DNA of 64,000 bases, from the NCBI GenBank assembly GCA_000799755.1, contig JUHI01000002.1, positions 186,001-250,000 on the forward strand, read 5' to 3'. The first letter of the stretch is position 1. Every line of letters starts with the position of its first letter. The notes below the pieces were generated by a model. It searched no databases. It was not told where the DNA came from and was given only the letters and a program-made list of their open reading frames with translations. The stretch comes from Martinezella tropici (GTDB lineage Bacteria > Pseudomonadota > Alphaproteobacteria > Rhizobiales > Rhizobiaceae). Shown here one piece after another: positions 18,977 to 25,918 of the stretch. A program made the translations under genes and the position numbers.

Positions 18977-19861
18977 ATGTCCGCGGAAATGCGCAGTTTC
19001 GAGATTTTTGAGGTATTGGAGCCCGCCTCCCAGACGATACCGTTCGTCTACAGCTCGCCTCATAGTGGTCGAATCTATCCGCCTGACTTCATCGCCCAAT
19101 CCCGCCTGCAAGGCATCGCTATTCGCCGGTCGGAAGATCACTATGTCGACGAGCTTTTTTCGGCGGCGAGTTCGCTTGGTGCGCCGCTGCTGCTTGCCAA
19201 TTTCCCGCGCGCCTATATCGATGTGAACCGCGAGCCCTATGAGCTCGATCCGCGCATGTTCGACGGGGCGTTGCCATCCTACGCCAATATCAATTCCCTG
19301 AGGGTTGCCGGCGGACTCGGCACGATCCCGCGAATCGTTGCCGAAAACATGGAGATCTACGCGCGCCGCGTGCCGGTGGAAGATGCGCTGAAGCGAATCG
19401 ATACCATCTACAAGCCCTATCATGCCACGCTGCGGCGGCTGATCGCGCGCACCCATGTCAAATTCGGTTTTGGCGTGCTGGTCGATTGTCATTCGATGCC
19501 GGGCAATATCCGGATCGCCGGCAGCAACATGCGGCCCGATTTCATTCTCGGGGATCGCTACGGCACCAGCGCCTCGGCCGAGCTGTCACGCGCCGCGATG
19601 CAGATCCTCGAGGAGATGGGCTTCAACGCCGTGCGCAACAAGCCTTATGCCGGCGGCTTCATCACCGAGCATTACGGCCGTCCCTCTCGCGGGCTGCATG
19701 CCCTGCAGATCGAGGTCAACCGTTCGCTTTATGTCGACGAGACGACGCTGGAGAAGCGCCCGGATTTCGACAAGGTCGCGGCCGCGATCACACTCTTCAT
19801 GAAGCGGATGGCCGAGCATGTGGAATCCTACACAGGCGATCCGGCGCTGGCGGCCGAGTGA
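18977..19861 (+). CDS. N-formylglutamate amidohydrolase family protein
   Basis: This cytoplasmic zinc hydrolase family (HutG/FGase) cleaves N-formyl-L-glutamate to formate and glutamate; members are often tied to histidine degradation or N-formyl amino-acid salvage. Family motifs seen are the YSSPHSGRIYP segment near the N-terminus, the VDCHSMPG segment (metal-binding His region) and the YAGGFITEHYGRP segment. The start is uncertain: GTG at 18944 and ATG at 18962, 18977 and 18989 are all in frame. I use 18977 because GGTAAAG lies six bases before it. No hut genes are adjacent, so the physiological substrate is not proved. Confidence 0.85.
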   Translation: MSAEMRSFEIFEVLEPASQTIPFVYSSPHSGRIYPPDFIAQSRLQGIAIRRSEDHYVDELFSAASSLGAPLLLANFPRAYIDVNREPYELDPRMFDGALPSYANINSLRVAGGLGTIPRIVAENMEIYARRVPVEDALKRIDTIYKPYHATLRRLIARTHVKFGFGVLVDCHSMPGNIRIAGSNMRPDFILGDRYGTSASAELSRAAMQILEEMGFNAVRNKPYAGGFITEHYGRPSRGLHALQIEVNRSLYVDETTLEKRPDFDKVAAAITLFMKRMAEHVESYTGDPALAAE

Positions 19862-19941
19862 CCGTTTCGTTCCGTTGAGCTTGCCGAAGGGGTGGGCGGG
19901 CATTCGAAGCTTGGCGATCGGCTGAACGCAGTGGATGGGCA

Positions 19942-20436
19942 ATGCATCGGACTATCACCGTCACCTATACGGAAGAAATGGTGCGCGATGCCGTGAAGAC
20001 TTTTGTCTTGCGGCGGCTGATCGTCAATCAGAAGCGTCTCTGGGTCGCGGAAATCGCAATAATCTCGCTGTTTCTTTGGCAGCTTTGGAGCGATGGCGCC
20101 GGCTGGCCGGTTGGCGTCCTTGGCGCTATCGCCTTTCTCTATCCGGCCATGATTGTTCTCGCGTGGGTCGCGCATTACCGCAACACGGTCGGAAAATTCC
20201 GCAAAATGGCGACGCGCCAGGCGACGTTTACTCTTCGTGACGAGGGATTTGATGTCGCGTCCGAATTGGGATCGGCCCAAATTCCCTGGTCCACCGTTAC
20301 CGAAATCTGGCAGCGGCCGACCTACTGGATGATATTTACAGCCATCAACCAGTTCATGACTCTGCCCATCCAGGCAGCAAGCGTTGATGATCTCGATTTT
20401 TTGAAATCGAAGCTGCGCTCCCCAATATCGCGATAA
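19942..20436 (+). CDS. YcxB-like membrane protein
   Basis: This 164-residue protein has two adjacent hydrophobic segments (about 36-76) and a C-terminal soluble domain resembling the YcxB-like domain (ATFTLRDEGFDVASELGSAQIPWSTVTEIWQ). This domain occurs in many small bacterial membrane proteins without a known biochemical role. The ribosome site is weak. The gene is followed directly by the oppositely oriented sRNA terminator region. Confidence 0.7.
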   Translation: MHRTITVTYTEEMVRDAVKTFVLRRLIVNQKRLWVAEIAIISLFLWQLWSDGAGWPVGVLGAIAFLYPAMIVLAWVAHYRNTVGKFRKMATRQATFTLRDEGFDVASELGSAQIPWSTVTEIWQRPTYWMIFTAINQFMTLPIQAASVDDLDFLKSKLRSPISR

Positions 20437-20469
20437 GCGCGGGTACCCTTGCAAAATCGCCCGGTCAGG

Positions 20470-20549
20470 CAAAAAAGAACCGCGCTTGTGGCGCGGCTAA
20501 GTCTAGGGAGGAAACACCCAAGGAGGGTATTTACAGTCGAAAGACTGCA
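20470..20549 (-). ncRNA. mmgR: MmgR-type small RNA (suhB motif, alpha-r8 family)
   Basis: The leftward RNA is about 79 nt. Three pyrimidine motifs of the CCUCC type occur in its 5' part; CAGTC-TTTC-GACTG forms a first hairpin. The conserved block CUCCCUAGACUUAGCCGCG leads into a GC-rich terminator hairpin (GCGCGG... at 20480-20496) followed by TTTTTT. This matches my memory of the alpha-r8/suhB RNA found upstream of suhB-like inositol-phosphatase genes in rhizobia, and the next gene rightward is of that family. In Sinorhizobium, MmgR is an about 77-nt sRNA that limits polyhydroxybutyrate granule accumulation. CCUCC motifs could mask Shine-Dalgarno sites of target mRNAs. The ends are inferred from promoter and terminator. 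Confidence 0.85.
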
Positions 20550-20554
20550 GGAGG

Positions 20555-20583
20555 ATATTGCTACCGCACTGCACAAATGTCAA
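20555..20583 (-). promoter_or_regulatory. Promoter of the MmgR-type sRNA
   Basis: A perfect TTGACA -35 (20578-20583) and CAATAT -10 (20555-20560) are separated by 17 bp, placing the start near 20548-20549. Inverted copies GCACTGC and GCAGTGC flank the -35 and could be an operator. Confidence 0.8.
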
Positions 20584-20729
20584 GCACTTTGTTGCAGTGC
20601 AAAATTTTTAGGCAATTTTGGAAATTCTGCCCGATCCGCAGGCACTGCGCCCACGCCGTCATCATCCGGTTTGCTTCGCGGCCTATATGCGATATGACAT
20701 CGCCATCCCGCCACTTACCCGGATTGACC

Positions 20730-21503
20730 ATGCTTCCCGATCGCTCGTTCTTCCATCGTCTGGCCGAAGCGGCCAAGGCCGAAACCCTGCCGCGCTTCCG
20801 GGCCGGCATCGACGTGGTCAACAAGGAAGCCAAGGGCTTCGATCCGGTGACGGAAGGGGACCGCGCCGCAGAAGAGGCGATTCGCGCGCTGATCGAGTCC
20901 GAATTTCCCGATCACGGCGTCCTCGGCGAAGAGCATGGCAGCGTCGGGCTCGATCGTGAGTATGTCTGGGTGATCGACCCGATCGACGGCACGCGCGCCT
21001 TCATCTCGGGCGTCCCGGTCTGGGGAACGCTGATTGGCCTGCAGAAGAACGGTCGTGCCACGATGGGCCTGATCGACCAGCCCTTCACAGGCGAGCGCTA
21101 TTTTGCCGATGGCAATGGCGCCACCTATTCCGGCCCGGACGGCGAAAGGCGGCTTCAGGTCCGCGATTGCGGCAGCCTCTCGAACGCCATCCTCTTCACC
21201 ACCTCGCCGCATCTCTTCGTCGGTGACGAGCTTACCAAGTATCGCGAGATCGAGAGCCAGGTCCGGCTCTTCCGCTATGGCTGCGATTGCTATGCCTATG
21301 CGCTGCTTGCTGCGGGCCATGTCGATCTCGTCATCGAGAATTCGCTGAAGCCCTATGATGTCGGCGGCATCATTCCGGTCGTTGAGCAGGCCGGCGGCAT
21401 CATGACCACCTGGGATGGCGGTCGTCCCGAAATGGGCGGAACGATCATCGCAGCCGGCAGCCGTGCGGTTTACGAGCAGGCGCTGGCCGTACTGTCTCGC
21501 TAG
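20730..21503 (+). CDS. hisN: Inositol-monophosphatase-family phosphatase, probable histidinol-phosphatase
   Basis: This Mg2+-dependent phosphatase has 257 residues. Signatures are GEEHG (metal ligand Glu), DPIDGTRAF (motif A) and YDVGGIIPVVEQAGG (motif B with the last Asp). Alphaproteobacterial proteins of this exact type are often annotated as histidinol-phosphatase (HisN) of histidine synthesis; activity on inositol phosphate or related sugar phosphates is an alternative. I start at 20730 (Met-Leu-Pro-Asp). Longer readings from 20577 or 20694 would extend into the sRNA promoter region. It is divergent from the MmgR-type sRNA. Confidence 0.88.
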   Translation: MLPDRSFFHRLAEAAKAETLPRFRAGIDVVNKEAKGFDPVTEGDRAAEEAIRALIESEFPDHGVLGEEHGSVGLDREYVWVIDPIDGTRAFISGVPVWGTLIGLQKNGRATMGLIDQPFTGERYFADGNGATYSGPDGERRLQVRDCGSLSNAILFTTSPHLFVGDELTKYREIESQVRLFRYGCDCYAYALLAAGHVDLVIENSLKPYDVGGIIPVVEQAGGIMTTWDGGRPEMGGTIIAAGSRAVYEQALAVLSR

Positions 21504-21600
21504 AGCAATTTCAGGAAAAGTGCGCAGCGGTTTTCCGTCTGGAATTGCGGAAAGACAAACGGGTAGGGCGATATGGCGATTCCATGAAGCGCCATATCGC
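21501..21600. repeat. Rhizobial intergenic palindromic repeat (RIME-like)
   Basis: Two consecutive inverted repeats fill the gap between converging genes. The first (21506-21547) has outer arms CAATT/AATTG and inner arms GGAAAA/TTTTCC. The second (21568-21600) is a perfect 11-bp stem GCGATATGGCG / CGCCATATCGC. The first part resembles a palindromic element that I recall being scattered in many rhizobial genomes. It may act as a bidirectional transcript end. Confidence 0.7.
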
Positions 21601-21608
21601 TAAGCCGC

Positions 21609-22583
21609 TCAGGCCTCGGCTTCAATCTCATAGGCATTGGCCTCGGCGTCGCTGCCGGGGATGAAGGCGTGGATGGCGGCAAGCGCCTGATTGCGGTAGA
21701 TATCGCGCTCTTGCAGGATTTCGTGCTTGGCGCCGTGGACCGGCACCAGCTGCGCGGCGCGGAAATAGCGCGAAAGCCGCTCCTGATCGGCATAGGGCAC
21801 GACGCCGTCCCGCGTCGGGGCGATCAGAACGGTCGGGATCTGGATCGAAAACAGATGCTCAGGCCTGTTGACCTGCTCGATCGCGCGCAGGGCCTGCGAT
21901 AACCATCGCGCCGTCGGCGGCCCGAGAGAGAGCTGCGGATAGGTGATGCCGATGCCGATGTTGCGTCGATAGCGCTGCTCGTCCGTCGTCAACGGATTGT
22001 CGGGGAAGGATTTCTCCTTGAACTTCCTGCTGAACTGCAAGCGGCCGAGGCCGATCCCGCTCACCGTGCCGGAAACGAAGCGGATGAGGCCGGGGGAGGC
22101 GCCATGACCCGTCAGGCCGATGAAGGGCGCCGACAGCACCATCCGGTCGATACGGGTTGCAAGCCGCGGAGCGGCCGACAGGGCAATCAGCCCGCCCGTT
22201 GAATGGGCGAGGAGAAAGAACGGCAGGCGCGTATCCGGCAGCACAATCTTGTCGAGGAAGGCGGTCAGATCCCGCTCATAGTCGGAAAATCGGCCGATAT
22301 GGCCGCGCAAGGGGTCTTTCAACAGCCGTTCCGATCCGCCCTGGCCACGAAGATCGAAGGTCGCGACCCACAGGCCCTTGGCTGTGAGGTCGCGGACCGT
22401 CTCGAAATATTTCTCCATGAATTCGTTACGGCCCTGCAGCAGAACCACGGTTCCCTTGGCAACCGGCTGTTCGCAACGGAAGACGGCGTAGCGGAGCTTC
22501 CGCCCGTCGAAACTCTCGAAGAACCCTTCGGTGCGGTTTTCCGGCACCGGATTGTCCGCTGTGGAATAGAGGACCGAATCCAT
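21609..22583 (-). CDS. Alpha/beta hydrolase (lysophospholipase/S33 type)
   Basis: This 324-residue cytoplasmic hydrolase has the classic fold order. The catalytic triad is Ser128 (LLAHSTGG), Asp258 (TRDGVVP) and His286 (GAKHEIL). The domain type (Hydrolase_4, PldB-like) includes monoacylglycerol lipases and lysophospholipases; the substrate cannot be fixed from sequence. It ends in the palindromic repeat shared with hisN. No operon partner: the next leftward gene is convergent and the channel gene upstream is 130 bp away. Confidence 0.85.
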   Translation of the reverse strand: MDSVLYSTADNPVPENRTEGFFESFDGRKLRYAVFRCEQPVAKGTVVLLQGRNEFMEKYFETVRDLTAKGLWVATFDLRGQGGSERLLKDPLRGHIGRFSDYERDLTAFLDKIVLPDTRLPFFLLAHSTGGLIALSAAPRLATRIDRMVLSAPFIGLTGHGASPGLIRFVSGTVSGIGLGRLQFSRKFKEKSFPDNPLTTDEQRYRRNIGIGITYPQLSLGPPTARWLSQALRAIEQVNRPEHLFSIQIPTVLIAPTRDGVVPYADQERLSRYFRAAQLVPVHGAKHEILQERDIYRNQALAAIHAFIPGSDAEANAYEIEAEA

Positions 22584-22716
22584 GACGATGTCGCGCCTCG
22601 CTGACCAATGGCTGTTCTCAAGGGGATAGCGCAGCCGCGTGGAATTGCAACAGGTTTATGGCTTTTCTCCGAATGGGGTGTGCGGCGCCGACTGGAGGGT
22701 CGAAGCTGCTTCCGCA

Positions 22717-23784
22717 TCAGGTTTTCGGCGCCGTACCGCGTCGTTCTAGTGCGGTTCTGCGGATGATGTCGGCAATCTCCGGGCTGCTGCTCGACAGCAT
22801 CTGGAAATCGGAGGAGTAGAGCGACAGCAGCGAGACTTCGGTGGTGGCGCTGACGGTCGCCGAGCGGGGCTCGCCGGTGATGAGCGCCATTTCGCCGAAG
22901 AAGCTGCCGGAGCCGAGTTCCACCGGGTTGGGCGTGGCGACGCTGACGCGGCCCTCGACGATGAAGAACATCTGATCGCCGGCCTCGCCCTTGCGGCAGA
23001 TGATGCCGCCGGCCGGCACGATGCGAGGTCTGAGTGCCCGGACGATCTCGATGAGGGCGCCCGAACCGAGCTTCTGGAACAGCGGCACTGCCGCGACCAG
23101 CTGCCAGTTGCGCACGAAATCCTGGCGGCGTACCTCTTCGTAGAAGCCGGTGGCGAGAATGCCGGCCCACAGCGCGAAGATGCCGATCCCGCTCATCATG
23201 ACCAGCCCGGCAAGGATGCGGCCGGCGAGGCTTTGCGGAATCTCGTCGCCATAGCCCGTGGTCGACAGCGTGGCCACCGCCCACCACATCGCAAGCGGGA
23301 TGCTGCCGAACTTGTCGGGCTGGATGTCACGCTCGATGATATAGGCTGCGAGCGCTGCGGCGAACAGCACGATTCCGAAGATCGAGGTGACGCCGATCAG
23401 GTTGCGGGCTTCCTTGCTCAGAACCCGGCCCAGCAGGCGGAAGAAGGTCGAGCCGCGCAGCGGCTTCAGCAGCCAGATCGAACAATAGAGGCTCTGGTCG
23501 CGGCCGCGGATGAAGAGGAATGCGGCCAGAGGGATCAGCACGGCCAGCGCGTCGACCGCAATTTCCGGCACCCTGCCGCGAACATCAGTTGCCCGATGGA
23601 TGATCAATGTCTCGATCAATTGCAGGACATATGCCGCCCATATGCCGGCAAGCACGACTTCCAGGATGAGCCTGATCTGATCGGTCAGATCGGGCATCGT
23701 CAGTGCCGCGACCGTCAGCAGACCGATGGCAGCCAGCACCGCATTCAGCGATGCGGAAATTTTCGAGAAAGAGAGCGCCGACAT
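22717..23784 (-). CDS. Cyclic-nucleotide-gated potassium channel, MloK1 type
   Basis: This six-transmembrane K+ channel has 355 residues, the same length as Mesorhizobium MloK1. Segments S1-S6 span about 15-215, with the selectivity filter TTGYGD at 175-180. A C-terminal cyclic-nucleotide-binding domain follows almost without a linker (about 230-345): the phosphate-binding cassette is FFGEMALITGEPRSATV, with Arg307 at the cAMP-phosphate-contacting position and Arg348 at the C-terminal lid position I recall for MloK1. It is therefore expected to open on cAMP binding. It is a single gene; what it does in the cell is unknown for the whole family. Confidence 0.93.
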   Translation of the reverse strand: MSALSFSKISASLNAVLAAIGLLTVAALTMPDLTDQIRLILEVVLAGIWAAYVLQLIETLIIHRATDVRGRVPEIAVDALAVLIPLAAFLFIRGRDQSLYCSIWLLKPLRGSTFFRLLGRVLSKEARNLIGVTSIFGIVLFAAALAAYIIERDIQPDKFGSIPLAMWWAVATLSTTGYGDEIPQSLAGRILAGLVMMSGIGIFALWAGILATGFYEEVRRQDFVRNWQLVAAVPLFQKLGSGALIEIVRALRPRIVPAGGIICRKGEAGDQMFFIVEGRVSVATPNPVELGSGSFFGEMALITGEPRSATVSATTEVSLLSLYSSDFQMLSSSSPEIADIIRRTALERRGTAPKT

Positions 23785-23938
23785 TGATTACCCCGGGTGG
23801 CCGCCACGCTCGCACAATAGGATGGCTTCGATCCAAACGTAAAGGGCCGGCATTGCACGGCGATAACCGGGCTCGGGCAGCGGCGAGGGAGCAATCGCGA
23901 CCGCCTTGCTACCTTGGGGCATTTCACGCTCCCTACCG

Positions 23939-24418
23939 CTATCGCTGGCCCGTATCGAGCGGGAAGCCCTTGAAAGGCTTGATTTCCTTCAGCACGAACG
24001 TGGTCTGCATCTCCTTGATGCGCGGCAGGCGGCGCACGACGGCCATGGCGAAATCGGCATAGCTGTCGAGGTCGGCGGCCACGACCTGCAGCAGAAAATC
24101 CGCGTCTCCGGCGATGCTGTAGCAGGCGACGACCTCGTTGAGCTTCAGGACGTCGTGAGAGAATTCCTCGGCCTCCGTCTCGCTGTGGCTGTCAATCTTG
24201 ACCCGGATGAAGGCAAGGACGCCGAGACCGATTTGCCGCCTGTCGAGGGTGGCCGCATAGCCCTGGATCACTCCCGTTTCTTCCAGCTGGCGCACGCGCC
24301 GCCAGCATGGCGATGTGGAAAGCCCGACCTCGGACGAGAGCGCCTGGTTCGTCAGACGTCCGTCCTTCTGGAGCGCGCCAAGAATGCGTAAATCGATGGG
24401 TTCAAGGATTTCGGGCAT
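23939..24418 (-). CDS. Lrp/AsnC family transcriptional regulator
   Basis: This 159-residue regulator has an N-terminal winged helix-turn-helix (LTNQALSSEVGLSTSPCWRRVRQLE, about 22-46) and a C-terminal RAM ligand-binding domain (about 65-150). Lrp-type proteins bind amino acids and control amino-acid metabolism or transport. It is divergent from the DUF2000 gene, and a nearly perfect palindrome lies five bases before its start, consistent with autoregulation. The target genes are probably DUF2000 and itself; this is inference. Confidence 0.9.
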   Translation of the reverse strand: MPEILEPIDLRILGALQKDGRLTNQALSSEVGLSTSPCWRRVRQLEETGVIQGYAATLDRRQIGLGVLAFIRVKIDSHSETEAEEFSHDVLKLNEVVACYSIAGDADFLLQVVAADLDSYADFAMAVVRRLPRIKEMQTTFVLKEIKPFKGFPLDTGQR

Positions 24419-24422
24419 ATGC

Positions 24423-24448
24423 TACCTAAATTCTGATAGATTTGGGTA
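24423..24448. promoter_or_regulatory. Candidate Lrp operator
   Basis: TACCTAAAT and ATTTGGGTA form a 9-bp inverted repeat with one mismatch and an 8-bp spacer, located between the divergent Lrp-type and DUF2000 genes and next to the regulator start. Confidence 0.55.
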
Positions 24449-24551
24449 GATGCTATCATAATTTCGCTCACAGCCGCAATAAAAGGCAGGATTGCTCCCG
24501 ATCGAGACGATATCCTCTGCGAGCACATTGTTTCAACAGCAGCAGGTCTCC

Positions 24552-24968
24552 ATGCTTCCCGATATTCGTCTTGCCATCGTCATCAATCCGGCATTGCCGG
24601 TCGGCCTCATCGCCAACACCGCAGGCGCCATCGCGATCGGGCTGGGCGCGAAATTTCCAGCCCTTGCGGCTCACCAGTTGACCGACAGGCAAGGCAGGAC
24701 CATCGACATCAGCTCGAACCTGCCCGTTCCGATCCTGCAGGCGGATGCGGAGGTTCTGCGATCGCTGTTGCTGAAAACCTTGCCGGTGGGCGGCGACCGC
24801 GCGATCGTTCTGTTTCCGGCCTTTGCCCGTTTGCTGCATGACTATCGGGAATATGAGGCGACGTTTCCCGGGCGCGATCTCGCCGAGGAGGCGATCGATG
24901 GTCTGGGAATAGCCGGCCCGTCGAAGTGGGTGAAGTCGCTCACCGGGTCGCTGAAGCTGCTGCGCTGA
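24552..24968 (+). CDS. DUF2000 family protein
   Basis: This 138-residue soluble protein is of the DUF2000 family, whose fold is related to peptidyl-tRNA hydrolase 2. I see the typical start (LAIVINPALPVGLIANTAGAIA segment) and the C-terminal LGIAGPSKWVKSLTG segment. The start at 24552 is preferred over 24492 because it aligns with the beginning of the first beta strand. The function is unknown. The divergent Lrp regulator suggests a link with amino-acid metabolism. Confidence 0.78.
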   Translation: MLPDIRLAIVINPALPVGLIANTAGAIAIGLGAKFPALAAHQLTDRQGRTIDISSNLPVPILQADAEVLRSLLLKTLPVGGDRAIVLFPAFARLLHDYREYEATFPGRDLAEEAIDGLGIAGPSKWVKSLTGSLKLLR

Positions 24969-24978
24969 TCGGGGAAAG

Positions 24979-25023
24979 AAAAAAGGCCGGCTTACGGAGA
25001 TAGAGAGATCCGCTTCGCCGGCC
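24979..25023 (-). terminator. Intrinsic terminator, leftward
   Basis: The stem GGCCGGC/GCCGGCC with inner CGGA/TCCG is followed in leftward reading by TTTTTTCTTT. In the rightward direction no T-tract follows, so it ends a leftward transcript rather than DUF2000. Confidence 0.75.
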
Positions 25024-25135
25024 GAGCAAGGACTGAAGAAGAAGGGACGATACACTTCAGTCATCGGATGATGGTCTTCCGATGGTTTGGAGATTAGGCC
25101 CGCCAGCCTGAACGGGTTCCGAACCAGTCGTTCAT
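24979..25135 (-). ncRNA. Candidate structured RNA with a 13-codon Trp-containing ORF and three hairpins
   Basis: On the minus strand a short frame (25135-25094, MNDWFGTRSGWRA, two Trp codons) is followed by three consecutive hairpins: CATCGGA/TCCGATG (25062-25084), GACTGAAG/CTTCAGTC (25031-25062, one base shared) and GGCCGGC/GCCGGCC with an inner CGGA/TCCG stem (24985-25023), then a TTTTTTCTTT tract. The layout is that of an attenuator, but no leftward gene follows: DUF2000 converges on it. No clear promoter or ribosome site is seen, so the 5' end is arbitrary. It could be a small RNA or a relic. Confidence 0.45.
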
Positions 25136-25186
25136 CTGCGGTTCACGGAGCAATTCTGTGCAAAATGGCGGCGGCGGCGCAGGGGG

Positions 25187-25215
25187 CTTGAACTCCGGAA
25201 AATCGATCCCCATCT
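25187..25215 (+). promoter_or_regulatory. Heat-shock (sigma-32) promoter of hsp20
   Basis: CTTGAA (25187-25192) and CCCCATCT (25208-25215) are separated by 15 bp, an excellent match to the RpoH consensus. The transcript would start near 25221, giving a 5' UTR of about 100 nt. Confidence 0.82.
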
Positions 25216-25221
25216 CTTTTT

Positions 25222-25321
25222 CGCGGGTGCCAAACGGGCCTGCGGAACCGTCCCGAGGCTGCCAGAAGTGGGGTCATGGGACAAAAATTGAAATCGCAAT
25301 TGTCGCTCACAGGAGGACTCC
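25222..25321 (+). promoter_or_regulatory. ROSE-like RNA thermometer in the hsp20 5' UTR
   Basis: The leader ends with UCGCU four bases before the AGGAGG ribosome site (25311-25316). This fits the UYGCU anti-Shine-Dalgarno motif of ROSE elements, which hold small heat-shock mRNAs closed at low temperature through a short imperfect hairpin. The length of about 100 nt and the rhizobial hsp20 context also fit. The upstream hairpins were not modelled. Confidence 0.6.
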
Positions 25322-25786
25322 ATGCGTCACGTAGACTTCTCTCCCCTTTACCGTTCCACCGTCGGTTTCGACCGTCTTTTCACTATGCTCGACAGCCTTG
25401 GTCAGCCGGATCAGGCTCAGACCTATCCGCCCTACAATATCGAGCGCACGGGTGAAAACACCTATCGCATCACCATGGCCGTTGCCGGTTTCGATGAAAA
25501 GGAACTGAGCATCGAGGCTCACGCCCATGTCCTTCAGGTCAAGGGTGAAAAGAGCGAAGAGCCGGCGGAAACCAGCGAATATCTCTATCGCGGTATCGCC
25601 AAGCGCGCCTTCGAGCGTCGTTTCCAGCTCGCCGATCATGTCGAGGTCCAGGCCGCATCGCTGAAGAATGGTTTGCTGCACATCGATCTGTTGCGCAACA
25701 TTCCGGAAGCCATGAAGCCCCGTCGTATCTCCATTGCGGCCGAGCAGGTGGATACCCCGAAGGCCATCGAGGCTCATATCAACTAA
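25322..25786 (+). CDS. Small heat-shock protein (Hsp20/IbpA family)
   Basis: This is a 154-residue alpha-crystallin-domain chaperone that binds unfolding proteins in the cytoplasm. The domain spans about 38-130: PPYNIERTGENTYRI starts it, and LKNGLLHIDL is the conserved A-x-x-x-n-G-v-L motif region. A short variable N-terminus (VDFSPLYRSTVGFDRLF) is typical of rhizobial HspA/IbpA class A proteins. A consensus AGGAGG lies five bases before ATG. Regulation should be doubly heat-responsive, through the sigma-32 promoter and the ROSE-like leader. A double terminator follows, so it is monocistronic. Confidence 0.95.
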   Translation: MRHVDFSPLYRSTVGFDRLFTMLDSLGQPDQAQTYPPYNIERTGENTYRITMAVAGFDEKELSIEAHAHVLQVKGEKSEEPAETSEYLYRGIAKRAFERRFQLADHVEVQAASLKNGLLHIDLLRNIPEAMKPRRISIAAEQVDTPKAIEAHIN

Positions 25787-25788
25787 TG

Positions 25789-25845
25789 CGGGCTGACGGT
25801 AAGCCGTCATGCCCGGGCTGGCGGTCTTCGACCGCCCGGCCTTTG
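25789..25845 (+). terminator. Double-hairpin terminator of hsp20
   Basis: Two GC-rich hairpins in tandem, the first with stem TGACGG/CCGTCA inside CGGGC/GCCCG and the second GGCGGTC-TTC-GACCGCC, are followed by a short T stretch. Confidence 0.75.
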
Positions 25846-25857
25846 ATCCTCCCAAGA

Positions 25858-25894
25858 TCAAAAAGGAAGCGGCGCTCCATCGGGGCGCCGCTTC
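25858..25894 (-). terminator. Terminator of the YfeH-type transporter gene
   Basis: A perfect 10-bp stem GAAGCGGCGC/GCGCCGCTTC is followed leftward by CCTTTTTG. It lies 25 bp beyond the transporter stop. Confidence 0.85.
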
Positions 25895-25918
25895 TGCTTT
25901 GACTTGACGTCGAAAGTC

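Noticed and set aside
24468..25064. 198-codon leftward frame over DUF2000
   Set aside because: It is antisense to a recognisable DUF2000 gene and crosses the terminator hairpin.
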